NCBI RefSeq assembly: GCF_020423045.1
Contig: NZ_CP081943.1
Span: 248,001-312,000, forward strand
Direction of reading: 5' to 3'
Source: Pseudomonas sp. MM213
Lineage (GTDB): Bacteria; Pseudomonadota; Gammaproteobacteria; Pseudomonadales; Pseudomonadaceae
Length of the DNA: 64,000 nt
The position numbers were made by a program, and so were the translations under genes. This document shows positions 45,395-54,206 of this stretch, piece by piece. Positions within the stretch are counted from its first letter, which is position 1. Each line of letters opens with the position of its first letter. The notes beneath the pieces were generated by a model that saw nothing but the letters and a program-made list of their open reading frames with translations, ran no database searches and was not told the origin of the DNA.

Positions 45395-47014
45395 ATGGCT
45401 AAATTAACCACGGCACAACGGATCGTCATCGGCTTTGCAATCGCGCCGCTGGCGCTGATGGGCATGGCGTTTTACGCGTTGCACGATCTGGCAACGCTCA
45501 AGGAACAGGCGGTGGTCATCGTCAAACAGGACTGGCCGAAGATCGAACCGATCATGGTCATTGCCACGGGCGTGCGCGATAACGCCAGGAACACCCGGGA
45601 CTTGCTGATCAACAAGGACAATCAGCAAGTGCAGCAGTCGATCGACGCCACCAAGAAACGCATCACCCAGGCGCTCGAAACCCTTGAGCCGCTGTTCTAT
45701 CTGCCAGAGGGCAAAGCCGCATACCTGGCCTTGAAAAAGAACCGCGAAGCCTACGTTGCCGCGTTCACCCAGGTGCAGGTCTTGATTCGGCAAGGGGCTT
45801 CCGACGATGCCATGGCCCAGCTGAAGCAGAAAGTCGTACCGGCCGAAGCCGAGGTGTATCGCAGCCTGGATGAGTTGATGGCGCTGCAAGGGAAAATCTT
45901 CATCGACCGTGAACAGTCGGCGCAGGCGCTGTACAGCGATGCCCGGCGCAACATGCTCGGGTTGTTCCTGTTCTGCCTGGCGCTGGTGATTGCCGCTGCG
46001 ATAGTCGTCACGCGCAGTGTGACCCGGCCATTGGGTGGCGAGCCGGATGATGCCGCACGGTTCTTGAGTGAAATCGCCGAGGGCGACCTGACGATTCAGG
46101 TGCCGGTGGGTGCAAGTGCCGACGGCAGTGTGATGATGAACATGCATCAGATGCAGCAAAGCCTGAATGCCATGGTCAAGCACATCGCTTCTTCGGTTGA
46201 CCGGGTGGCCAGCTCTTCCGAAGAACTGAGTGCCGTCAGCAGCCAGACCGCCAGCAACCTGCAATTGCAGGGGCTGGAGATCGAGCAGGCCGCTGCGGCG
46301 GTGAATCAGATGACGGCTGCGGTGGATGAAGTGGCGCGCAACGCGGTCAGTACTTCCGAGGCCTCCAAACAGTCCGAGCAAACCGCGCAGCGCGGCCGCG
46401 AACAGGTTCAGGAAACCGTGGTTGCCATCGGCGAACTGGCTGATGGCGTCACCGACACCTCGCAACGCATCGAACAACTGGCGGGCCGGGTGCAGGACAT
46501 CAGCAAAGTCCTGGACGTGATTCGCAGCATCGCCGAGCAGACCAATCTGCTGGCCCTCAACGCGGCAATTGAAGCCGCACGGGCCGGGGATGCCGGGCGC
46601 GGCTTTGCCGTGGTCGCCGATGAAGTGCGCGCGCTGGCGCATCGCACGCAGGAGTCCACCCAGGAAATCGAGCAGATGATCGGCAACATTCGCCAGGATA
46701 CCGGCCATGCGGTGACGGCCATGCAAAGCAGCAGTCATCTGGTGCGAGCCACCCTGGAAGTGGCGCAGCGCTCAGGTGATGCACTGGATCAGATCACCCG
46801 GTCCATCTCGCAGATCAATGAACGCAACCTGATGATTGCCAGTGCCACGGAGGAGCAGGCGTTGGTGGCGCGTGAGGTGGATCGCAATCTGGTGGGGATT
46901 CGCACCTTGTCCGAGCAAGTCTTGCTGGGTGCGCAGCACACCGACACCGCAGGCCATGAACTGGCGCAGATGGCCGGGGCGCTGCATCAGACCGTGGCGC
47001 GATTCAAGGTCTAG
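45395..47014 (+). CDS. Methyl-accepting chemotaxis protein
   Basis: A 539-residue chemoreceptor: transmembrane helix near 10-30, a helical-bundle sensor domain to about 185, a second helix ([16 protein letters not shown]), HAMP, and the signaling tip with [20 protein letters not shown] and [15 protein letters not shown]. The ligand is not predictable; its place after nrdG and near nar suggests nitrate or energy taxis, which is only inference. ATG at 45395 has GGGAG eight bases upstream; an ATG at 45342 is a possible longer start. Confidence 0.88.
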   Translation: MAKLTTAQRIVIGFAIAPLALMGMAFYALHDLATLKEQAVVIVKQDWPKIEPIMVIATGVRDNARNTRDLLINKDNQQVQQSIDATKKRITQALETLEPLFYLPEGKAAYLALKKNREAYVAAFTQVQVLIRQGASDDAMAQLKQKVVPAEAEVYRSLDELMALQGKIFIDREQSAQALYSDARRNMLGLFLFCLALVIAAAIVVTRSVTRPLGGEPDDAARFLSEIAEGDLTIQVPVGASADGSVMMNMHQMQQSLNAMVKHIASSVDRVASSSEELSAVSSQTASNLQLQGLEIEQAAAAVNQMTAAVDEVARNAVSTSEASKQSEQTAQRGREQVQETVVAIGELADGVTDTSQRIEQLAGRVQDISKVLDVIRSIAEQTNLLALNAAIEAARAGDAGRGFAVVADEVRALAHRTQESTQEIEQMIGNIRQDTGHAVTAMQSSSHLVRATLEVAQRSGDALDQITRSISQINERNLMIASATEEQALVAREVDRNLVGIRTLSEQVLLGAQHTDTAGHELAQMAGALHQTVARFKV

Positions 47015-47032
47015 ACCACCCGGGCGGGTGGT
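47015..47032 (+). terminator. Possible hairpin after the chemoreceptor
   Basis: ACCACCC at 47015-47021 pairs with GGGTGGT at 47026-47032, but no T run follows. It sits between two convergent genes. Confidence 0.35.
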
Positions 47033-47047
47033 TGTGGAGGTGGGCGC

Positions 47048-48427
47048 TCAGGACCAGCCCCAGAACTGCAACCACCAGCCAACCCCGATCAAACCATTGG
47101 CCAACAGCAGGCAGGCGCTGCCCGACATGCGTCGCGCCAGAGAGCGGTTTTCGCGGCTCAGTCGCTTCCATCCCAGCAGCAAACTCCAGCCTATCGCGGC
47201 CACCAACAGGCAGGCCCTGACCGGTTGCACCCATTCCAGCAGCAAACCTTCATAGCGCAGCAGTTTCACGGTGGTTGCCGACAACCCGAGAAACAGTCCC
47301 GCACCACCCAGGGGCGTGAGTGTGAGCGCCAGGGGCCAATACAGTGCACGATCACCCGCCAGTCGAGCGGTCAGGCGCAAGAGAACCATTAGTACGGTGC
47401 CGAGCAGCACCGAACTCAAACTCAGGTAAGTGACGATGCTGAACCCGTCGAGCCAACTGAAGCTGTCGTTGAGCTGCGGGTAGTGGGTGAGCAGCCACCA
47501 GGGCGCGTTGTCTTGCAAGGCCCAGAACTGGTCGTGTTCAACCAGCCATTGGGCAAGCGTTTGTTTGAGGGCGACGAACCAGGGGCTGACCGTCCACTGG
47601 AATGCGCCCATCGCCAGGCCGATCACACCGAACAGCAGCAAGCGAGCATCCCACGGGGATAGCGTCTGCGACGTCGCGTGAAGAATCTCTTGATTGCCCG
47701 ACCGGGCGATCAACTGGACGGCACCGCGTTGCCCGCTGCAGCGCCCACAGGCATGACAATCACTGGCGCCTTGCAGGCGTCGGATATCGAGCAACGGAGC
47801 GCAGTTGGGGGGCGGCAGGCGTGGCGGGGCGTTTTCTATCCAGCGTTGTTCGTTGACCTGAAAATGCACCGGCGCCAGGCGGGCGAGCAGTGCGAACACG
47901 CCGCTGACCGGGCACAGGTAACGGCACCAGACCCGCTTGCCTCGGGCGAACAACAACCCGACGACCACCGCAGCGACAGTCGAACCACCCAGAATCAGCA
48001 GCGCCGCCTGAGCGTAGTCATAGACGCTGATCAACTGGCCATAGAGGGTCGTCAGGCAGAACGCCAGGGTCGGCCAGCCGCCCCAGCGCAACCAGCGCGG
48101 CACGCCCATGCCTTTACCGTAATGGCTGGCCCATTCGCTGAGCGAGCCTTCCGGACACAGCACGCCACACCAGAGCCGACCGAACATCACGATCGACAGC
48201 AGCACGAACGGCCACCAGATCCCCCAAAACAAAAACTGCGCAAGCAAGGTCAGGTTGTCGAGCATCCGTGCCTGACTGTCCGGCAGCGGCAGCAGCGGCG
48301 GGATCACCAGCAGCACTGCGTAAAACACCACAACCAGCCACTGCGCGGCACGAATGAACCGCGCATGGCGACGCATCCCGTCGCCCATTTGCTGGAGCCA
48401 TCGATTGTGCCAACTCAGTTCAGGCAT
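47048..48427 (-). CDS. 4Fe-4S membrane protein of the FTR1 iron system (NosR/NapH-like)
   Basis: A 459-residue polytopic protein with Fe-S Cys groups CGVLCPEGSL (about residue 85), CRYLCPVSGV, and CHACGRC. It resembles the NapH/NosR/CcoG type of ferredoxin-like membrane proteins that accompany FTR1/P19 iron importers, perhaps passing electrons for iron reduction. Start at 48427 overlaps the FTR1 end by 13 bases; the frame is open upstream only within that gene. Confidence 0.85.
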   Translation of the reverse strand: MPELSWHNRWLQQMGDGMRRHARFIRAAQWLVVVFYAVLLVIPPLLPLPDSQARMLDNLTLLAQFLFWGIWWPFVLLSIVMFGRLWCGVLCPEGSLSEWASHYGKGMGVPRWLRWGGWPTLAFCLTTLYGQLISVYDYAQAALLILGGSTVAAVVVGLLFARGKRVWCRYLCPVSGVFALLARLAPVHFQVNEQRWIENAPPRLPPPNCAPLLDIRRLQGASDCHACGRCSGQRGAVQLIARSGNQEILHATSQTLSPWDARLLLFGVIGLAMGAFQWTVSPWFVALKQTLAQWLVEHDQFWALQDNAPWWLLTHYPQLNDSFSWLDGFSIVTYLSLSSVLLGTVLMVLLRLTARLAGDRALYWPLALTLTPLGGAGLFLGLSATTVKLLRYEGLLLEWVQPVRACLLVAAIGWSLLLGWKRLSRENRSLARRMSGSACLLLANGLIGVGWWLQFWGWS

Positions 48428-49269
48428 GGGACTTTTTCCATCGTCCGTTGCCGTAGCCATCCGCCGACGACCAGCCAGTAACCGATCCATACCAGCAAGG
48501 TCAGGCCGCTGGGGGTTGCCCGATAACCGGCAAAACCGGCGAGGAAACCACCGAGCCCATGGCTGTCGCTCAGTAAGACGCTGCTGTCCCAGAACGCGTC
48601 GCCAATGACGCCGTAAACCTGCTCCGGCAGATCGAGGGCGAGCAGTTGGCCGCCGATTCGCTCGGTGCCACTGACCAGCAATGCGGCCCCGAGCATGAGC
48701 AGGATGACTTCGCTGATGGCAAAGAATCGTTGCCACGAAATGAACCGGCGACTGCTGTGCAGCAGGATGATGGTCAACGCCGACAGCACCAGCCCCATGG
48801 CGCCGCCGATGGCAAACAAACCGAGCTGCGGGCCTCGCAGTTGAGCACCGGCGCCATAGAGAAACACGACCGTTTCACTGCCTTCACGACTGACCGCAAG
48901 CATCGCCAGCAGCAACAACCCCATGCCGCCTTGCCGGGCCAGATGGCTGTCGGCGTGGCGCTGCAAATCCTGTTTGAGGGAGCGCCCGTGACGGTGCATC
49001 CAGCCCACCATTTGCACGATCAACAGGCTGGCGACCAGCGCGAGTGAGGCCTGGAACCATTCACTGGCCGACCCGCTCATGGCCTCGCCGGCAAACAGAA
49101 TCAGCACGGCCAACAGACCCGAGAGCAGCAACCCCAGCCCCACGCCGACCCACAAGTATTTGACCAGTCGATGACCCTGGTACTGCTGGCTGGCCCAGGC
49201 CTGGAGAATGCCGATCACCAGCAACGCCTCGACGCTTTCGCGCCAGACGATGAACATTGATTGATTCAT
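48415..49269 (-). CDS. FTR1-family high-affinity iron permease
   Basis: A 284-residue permease with about seven helices and two iron-binding motifs, RESVE at residues 10-14 and REGSE near 138 (REXXE family). It imports iron in partnership with P19 and the cupredoxin-like protein encoded upstream. Start ATG at 49269 lies 23 bases after the cupredoxin-like gene. Confidence 0.9.
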   Translation of the reverse strand: MNQSMFIVWRESVEALLVIGILQAWASQQYQGHRLVKYLWVGVGLGLLLSGLLAVLILFAGEAMSGSASEWFQASLALVASLLIVQMVGWMHRHGRSLKQDLQRHADSHLARQGGMGLLLLAMLAVSREGSETVVFLYGAGAQLRGPQLGLFAIGGAMGLVLSALTIILLHSSRRFISWQRFFAISEVILLMLGAALLVSGTERIGGQLLALDLPEQVYGVIGDAFWDSSVLLSDSHGLGGFLAGFAGYRATPSGLTLLVWIGYWLVVGGWLRQRTMEKVPCLN

Positions 49270-49291
49270 GAAAACTCCGTGCGCTGACAGG

Positions 49292-49624
49292 TTATTTCGC
49301 GAGGATGCCGCCCTCGGGCAGTTGCGGATTGAACTCGTCGAAAAACGGGTAGTGACCGGGCCTGAGCGGGTGAATGACGACAAAGGTGGTCACGCCCGGT
49401 GACATGACTTTTTCAACCCGCAGCGGTGTGCTCTCGAATTCGGCCGGCCCCTGACCGTTGTTTTTCAGGACGATCTTGAATCGCTGCCCGGCCGGGACCT
49501 CCAGCAAGGCCGGCGTGAAGTGACCATCGCGCAGGATCAGTTCGTAGCTCGGCAACTCGGCATGGGCGGTCAACGGCGCAAGGGCTCCAGCCACCAGCAG
49601 GCAGGCAACCTGCAGGCGTTTCAT
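49292..49624 (-). CDS. Cupredoxin-like periplasmic protein
   Basis: A 110-residue precursor with a signal peptide to about residue 22 (AHA), then a cupredoxin_1-type domain with ILRDGHFTPALLEVPAG and FFDEFNPQ. Similar proteins occur beside FTR1 and P19 in iron-uptake operons. It is directly preceded by the P19 gene with no gap. Confidence 0.85.
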   Translation of the reverse strand: MKRLQVACLLVAGALAPLTAHAELPSYELILRDGHFTPALLEVPAGQRFKIVLKNNGQGPAEFESTPLRVEKVMSPGVTTFVVIHPLRPGHYPFFDEFNPQLPEGGILAK

Positions 49625-50149
49625 TCAATAGCCACCTTTTTTGCCAATGCCGGCGTAGACGAATTCGTAGTGCAGCTCGCAGCGTTCGAACCAGGGCGCG
49701 ACACCGGTTTCCTTGTCGGTGTGGCGACCGAGAGAGGCGTGACCACCGGGTGGCAGGATGGTGAAGGTGAGTTGATATTTGCCCGGCCCCATCAGCTTCA
49801 CATTGTCGCCGTAGTGCGGACCGTCGTTGGCGACCATGGCGTGGAAATCGCCTTTGAGTTCCGGGTCTTTGCCTTGCTTTTTCAGATTGAAAGAGACGTT
49901 GAGATAGGGCACGAAACTGCCTTCCTGAAAGCCCTGGTGATTATCCGCAGTGGCGCGGATGTCGGCCTCCAGGTGCACATCCGAATCCGCAGTGGCGCGC
50001 ATCATGCCCGCCGGTTCCATCTCGATCGGTTGCAGATAAACCGCCCCGACTTCCAGCCCCGGACACAGCTGTGGTTCGCCGATCGGGTATTCCTTGGCCT
50101 GAGCCAGTGGTACGAACAAGAGCAAAGCGAGTGTGAGAGAGGTACGCAT
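49625..50149 (-). CDS. Periplasmic P19-type iron-binding protein
   Basis: A 174-residue precursor (signal peptide 1-18, ending AQA) of the Tpd/P19 family, which binds metal with His and Glu and hands iron to FTR1. Motifs MEPAGMM, DVHLEADI, DGPHYGDNV and GHASLGRHTD are present. AGGAAGAAATC precedes the ATG at 50149; a Fur-like box lies about 60 bases upstream. Confidence 0.9.
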   Translation of the reverse strand: MRTSLTLALLLFVPLAQAKEYPIGEPQLCPGLEVGAVYLQPIEMEPAGMMRATADSDVHLEADIRATADNHQGFQEGSFVPYLNVSFNLKKQGKDPELKGDFHAMVANDGPHYGDNVKLMGPGKYQLTFTILPPGGHASLGRHTDKETGVAPWFERCELHYEFVYAGIGKKGGY

Positions 50150-50206
50150 GATTTCTTCCTGGGCACTGTCGAGTAGGAACCCGAGTCTAGGAAGGTTTGC
50201 TGCGAA

Positions 50207-50225
50207 CAATAATGATTGCTATCAA
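50207..50225 (-). promoter_or_regulatory. Fur-like box of the FTR1/P19 operon
   Basis: On the minus strand CTTGATAGCAATCATTATTG; the right half ATCATTAT matches the Fur consensus fully, the left half partly. It is located between the P19 gene and the next gene. Confidence 0.6.
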
Positions 50226-50236
50226 GTTTTGAGTAA

Positions 50237-50596
50237 TTAAACCGACGGCTCGTCGCGCCGGCGAAATCGCTGGGCGCGCTCGACGCTGTGGGTCATCTGT
50301 GCCGCCGCATGGACGGTCAAGGGATGCTGGGTAAACCCGGCTCTGGGGGAAATGTAGCCGGCCATTTCCCGGGCAACGGCGAGCTGACGTTCCGAACCTT
50401 CCGCCAGCAGCGCGATGACCAGGTTTTCCAGGGCAATCACGCGGACACGCAAGTGAACCAGTTCGGCGTTTGTCAGCGCAGGCGGGGCGATAAAGGCATC
50501 GCTATCGATGGATGTTGCGGCGTCTTGATCGTCCCATGTCGACAGCGGTGGACGGTCGGGTGTCTCTGCGTTCGGGTGAGGATTTTTATTGATCAT
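50237..50596 (-). CDS. Hypothetical protein
   Basis: A 119-residue soluble protein without a recognised family. The N-terminal half is rich in Pro, Asp and Ala; a helix with VIALENLVIALLAEGSERQL spans the middle (about 55-75), and the C-terminus is basic (RAQRFRRRDEPSV). The ATG at 50596 has GGAG nine bases upstream. It lies just ahead of the Fur-like box on the same strand as the iron genes; a functional link is unproven. Confidence 0.65.
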   Translation of the reverse strand: MINKNPHPNAETPDRPPLSTWDDQDAATSIDSDAFIAPPALTNAELVHLRVRVIALENLVIALLAEGSERQLAVAREMAGYISPRAGFTQHPLTVHAAAQMTHSVERAQRFRRRDEPSV

Positions 50597-50682
50597 GAGC
50601 GACGTCTCCAAGTCTGTTCGGCCGTTATCAGCTTAGCCTCAGGATCATGATCGGGGGAGGGCAGTCACTCGATGTCGATAGC

Positions 50683-50696
50683 TTGATATCCATCAA
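50683..50696 (+). promoter_or_regulatory. ANR/DNR box upstream of the DUF3079 gene
   Basis: TTGATATCCATCAA, a perfect FNR-type palindrome 61 bases before the gene; the box centre predicts a start near 50731. Confidence 0.8.
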
Positions 50697-50756
50697 GGAC
50701 GACTTTGCACAGAGGCTGTAGGTTGGAAAAACGCCTCTCAAAGACCGGAGATCGGC

Positions 50757-50969
50757 ATGGCCAAGAATTTCCCCGACAACCCCAAACACCCCGAGCGGAT
50801 TTGCTGGGGGTGCGACCGGTATTGTCCGGCCAAGTCGTTGGCGTGCGGCAATGGCTCCGAGCGTACGATGCATCCGGCCGAGATGTTTGGCGAAGACTGG
50901 AATGTGCCCGGCGATTGGGGTATCGAGCCCCTCATCGTCACAACCAAGGCGGCGGATGACGATATCTGA
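50757..50969 (+). CDS. DUF3079 family protein
   Basis: A 70-residue protein with Cys in RICWGCDRYCPAKSLACGNG, then HPAEMFGEDW, the DUF3079 pattern. Four Cys in this arrangement could bind Zn or Fe-S; the function is unknown. CGGAG lies five bases before the ATG. The ANR/DNR box upstream suggests anaerobic induction. Confidence 0.85.
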   Translation: MAKNFPDNPKHPERICWGCDRYCPAKSLACGNGSERTMHPAEMFGEDWNVPGDWGIEPLIVTTKAADDDI

Positions 50970-51132
50970 CGCAGGTCCAACCTGGTCATAGCGCAGCATT
51001 GCGTTCCATGCCCGCAACCATCTGTCATGAAATGAAAAGCCTGTGTCGTCTGATGAGAAGCGGCTCACCAGACTGCGTCCTACAGTCCAATCAGCGCAAA
51101 TCGACGCTGTACAGACTGGAGAATAAGAAAAA

Positions 51133-52113
51133 ATGGCCAACGCCGTACGCTTCTACGAAACCGGTGGTCCCGAAGTCCTCCGTTATGAGGAGGTCGAGGT
51201 CGGCGATCCCGGTCCAGGCCAGGTTCGTCTTCGTCATGTGGCGGTGGGCCTTAATTATGCCGACACCTATTTTCGCAATGGCACTTATCCGATTCCGATG
51301 CCCAACGGCATGGGGGTTGAAGCGTCCGGTGTGGTCCAGGCCGTCGGCGAAGGGGTGACCAACGTCCAGGTGGGGGACCGCGTCACCTATACCGGTTTCC
51401 TCAACACCCTTGGTGCCTACAGCACCGAGCGGCTGATCGCGGCTGCGCCGTTGATCAAGCTGCCGGAAACCATCAGTTTCGAGACCGCTGCGGCCATGAC
51501 CATGCGCGGCCTGACGTCTTCGTACCTGATGCGCCGCATCTACGACTTCAAGGAAGGCGACAGCATTCTGCTGCACGCCGCCGCTGGTGGCGTCGGCCTG
51601 ATCGTCTCGCAGTGGGCCAAATTGCTCGGCTTGAACGTGATCGGCACGGTTTCGACCGAGGAAAAGGCCCAAATCGCCCGGGCTCACGGTTGCGACCATA
51701 CTATCAATTACAGCCATGAAGACGTCGCCGCCCGCGTTCGCGAATTGACCGATGGCGTTGGCGTCAACGTGGTGTTCGACAGCGTCGGCAAGAACACCTT
51801 CGCCGGCTCCCTGGATTCGCTCAAGCGTCGTGGCCTGATGGTGTGCGTCGGCACGGCATCCGGTCCGATCCCTGCGTTCGACCCGGTGATGCTGGCGATG
51901 AAAGGCTCGTTGTTCCTGACCCGTCCGGCCCTGGCTGACTACATCGCCGACCCTGCGGAGAAAGCCGCGCTGGCTGGTGAGTTGTTCGACCACGTCGGCA
52001 GCGGCCGGATCAAGATCGAGATCAACCAGCACTACGCCTTGCAGGATGCGGTGCAGGCTCATCGCGACCTTGAGTCGCGCAAGACCACCGGTTCGTCGAT
52101 TTTCGTCATTTAA
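51133..52113 (+). CDS. NADPH:quinone oxidoreductase (MDR superfamily)
   Basis: A 326-residue zinc-independent medium-chain reductase of the QOR (zeta-crystallin) type. GLNYADTYFRNGTYP and VGDRVTY mark the N-terminal domain; the NADPH motif HAAAGGVGL is near residue 150. It starts a plus-strand run with the TauD-like gene 13 bases later. Confidence 0.9.
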   Translation: MANAVRFYETGGPEVLRYEEVEVGDPGPGQVRLRHVAVGLNYADTYFRNGTYPIPMPNGMGVEASGVVQAVGEGVTNVQVGDRVTYTGFLNTLGAYSTERLIAAAPLIKLPETISFETAAAMTMRGLTSSYLMRRIYDFKEGDSILLHAAAGGVGLIVSQWAKLLGLNVIGTVSTEEKAQIARAHGCDHTINYSHEDVAARVRELTDGVGVNVVFDSVGKNTFAGSLDSLKRRGLMVCVGTASGPIPAFDPVMLAMKGSLFLTRPALADYIADPAEKAALAGELFDHVGSGRIKIEINQHYALQDAVQAHRDLESRKTTGSSIFVI

Positions 52114-52126
52114 GGAGCGGCCAGCC

Positions 52127-52975
52127 ATGAAAGTCGAACAATTGACCTGCAACATCGGCGCCGAACTGATCGGCGTGAACCTCGCCGACGCGGTGCATGA
52201 CGACGGTCTGTTTGCCGAGATTCGTGCCCAGTTGCTCAAGCACCGGGTGGTGTTCCTGCGTGATCAGGACATCACTCGCGACGAGCACGTGGCCTTCGCT
52301 CGCCGCTTTGGTGAGTTGGAAGACCATCCGGTGGCCGGCAGCGATCCGGATCATCCGGGGCTGGTGCGCATCTACAAGAATCCGGACCAGCCGATGGACC
52401 GCTATGAAAACGCCTGGCACACCGACGCCACCTGGCGCGAGGCGCCGCCAATGGGGTGCGTGTTGCGCTGCGTGGAATGCCCGCCGGTCGGCGGCGACAC
52501 CATGTGGGCCAACATGGTCGAGGCTTATGCGCGTTTGCCGGAAGACGTGAAGGTGAAAATCGCCGACCTGCGTGCCCGTCACAGCATCGAAGCGAGTTTC
52601 GGTGCGGCGATGCCGATCGAGAAACGCCTGGCGCTCAAGGCGATGTACCCGGACGCCGAACACCCGGTGGTGCGCACCCACCCGGAAACCGGCGAGAAGG
52701 TGCTGTTCGTCAACGCCTTCACCACCCACATCAGCAACTACCACACCTCTGAGCGGGTCCGCTTCGGCCAGGACGCCAACCCCGGCGCCAGCGAATTGCT
52801 GCGCTACCTGATCAGCCAGGCGTACATCCCCGAGTATCAGGTGCGCTGGCGCTGGAAGCCCAACAGCATCGCCATCTGGGACAACCGTAGTACCCAGCAC
52901 TACGCCGTCATGGATTACCCGCCGTGCCATCGCAAGATGGAGCGCGCCGGGATCATCGGCGACAAGACCTACTGA
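52127..52975 (+). CDS. TauD/TfdA family Fe(II)/2-oxoglutarate dioxygenase
   Basis: A 282-residue dioxygenase. Metal ligands His98 and Asp100 lie in AWHTDATW and the distal His in STQHYAVMDYP near 258. The 2-oxoglutarate-binding Arg is likely in RKMERAGIIG. Members oxidise taurine, 2,4-D or related acids; the substrate here is not identifiable. It follows the quinone oxidoreductase and precedes the BKACE gene by 87 bases. Confidence 0.9.
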   Translation: MKVEQLTCNIGAELIGVNLADAVHDDGLFAEIRAQLLKHRVVFLRDQDITRDEHVAFARRFGELEDHPVAGSDPDHPGLVRIYKNPDQPMDRYENAWHTDATWREAPPMGCVLRCVECPPVGGDTMWANMVEAYARLPEDVKVKIADLRARHSIEASFGAAMPIEKRLALKAMYPDAEHPVVRTHPETGEKVLFVNAFTTHISNYHTSERVRFGQDANPGASELLRYLISQAYIPEYQVRWRWKPNSIAIWDNRSTQHYAVMDYPPCHRKMERAGIIGDKTY

Positions 52976-53062
52976 TCGACCCTTTCTGCATACGCACTCG
53001 TAAACACGTCTGCCCGGCACGATCCCGGGTGGGCGGGACAATCATAAAAAGTGGAGTAAATC

Positions 53063-54115
53063 ATGCAATTCTTCGACGATTCCCTGCACCCGGAAAACAT
53101 GGAAAAAGTAGTCATCACCGTGGCCCCGTACGGCCCGGAATGGATGCCTGAAGATTTCCCGGAAGACATCCCGCTGACCATGGACGAGCAAGTCCAGAAA
53201 GCGGTCGATTGCTATGAAGCCGGCGCCACCGTGCTGCACCTGCATGTGCGTGAACTGGACGGCAAGGGCTCCAAGCGCCTGTCGAAGTTCAACGAGCTGA
53301 TTGCCGGTGTGCGCGAAGCGGTGCCGGACATGATCATCCAGGTCGGCGGTTCGATTTCCTTCGCCCCGGAAAGTGATGGCGAAGCCGCCAAGTGGCTGTC
53401 CGACGATACCCGCCACATGCTGGCCGAGCTGACGCCAAAACCGGATCAGGTCACGGTGGCGATCAACACCACCCAGATGAACATCATGGAGCTGTTGTAT
53501 CCGCAATACCTGGAAGGTACCTCACTGGCTAACCCGTTGATCCAGGCTGCCTACAGCGAAATGACCGTGCCGGCCGGCCCGGCCTGGGTTGCCGAGCACC
53601 TCAAGCGCCTGATGGACAACGACATCCAGCCGCACTTCCAGCTGACCGGCATGCATGCCCTGGAAACCCTCGAGCGCCTGGTGCGCAAGGGCATCTACAA
53701 GGGGCCGCTGAACCTGACCTGGATCGGCATCGGTGGCGGTTTCGACGGCCCGAACCCGTTCAACTTCTTCAATTTCATCCACCGCGCGCCGAACGGCTGC
53801 ACCCTGACCTCCGAGTCGCTGCTCAAGAACGTCATGCCGTTCAACACCATGTCGATGGCCATGGGCATGCACCCACGCGTGGGCAATGAAGACACTATCA
53901 TTGATCACAAGGGTGATCGCTTCGGCTCGGTGGCGCAGATCCAGCAAACCGTGCGCATTGCCCATGAACTGGGTCGCGAAATCGCCACGGGCAAAGAAGC
54001 CCGCGAGATTTATCGCATCGGTGTGAAGTACGACAGCATCGAGCAGACCCTGTTGGCCAACGGTATGGCCCCCAACCGCAAGGCTGGGCAAAAGGGTGTG
54101 CCGCAACGCGGCTGA
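53063..54115 (+). CDS. Beta-keto acid cleavage family enzyme (BKACE)
   Basis: A 350-residue Zn enzyme of the BKACE family (DUF849), which cleaves beta-keto acids with acetyl-CoA to give a CoA ester and acetoacetate. The metal-binding HLHVRE is at about residues 59-64 and VITVAPYG opens the barrel. The physiological substrate is unknown. It is followed by an MFS transporter 91 bases later. Confidence 0.88.
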   Translation: MQFFDDSLHPENMEKVVITVAPYGPEWMPEDFPEDIPLTMDEQVQKAVDCYEAGATVLHLHVRELDGKGSKRLSKFNELIAGVREAVPDMIIQVGGSISFAPESDGEAAKWLSDDTRHMLAELTPKPDQVTVAINTTQMNIMELLYPQYLEGTSLANPLIQAAYSEMTVPAGPAWVAEHLKRLMDNDIQPHFQLTGMHALETLERLVRKGIYKGPLNLTWIGIGGGFDGPNPFNFFNFIHRAPNGCTLTSESLLKNVMPFNTMSMAMGMHPRVGNEDTIIDHKGDRFGSVAQIQQTVRIAHELGREIATGKEAREIYRIGVKYDSIEQTLLANGMAPNRKAGQKGVPQRG

Positions 54116-54206
54116 CCGGCGGTCCGGACGAGGGGCCGCAACCTCTCGTCCACCGCACTGCAACACGCTTGATAACAACAATAAATAAAAGCATTGAGGA
54201 GGCTGC

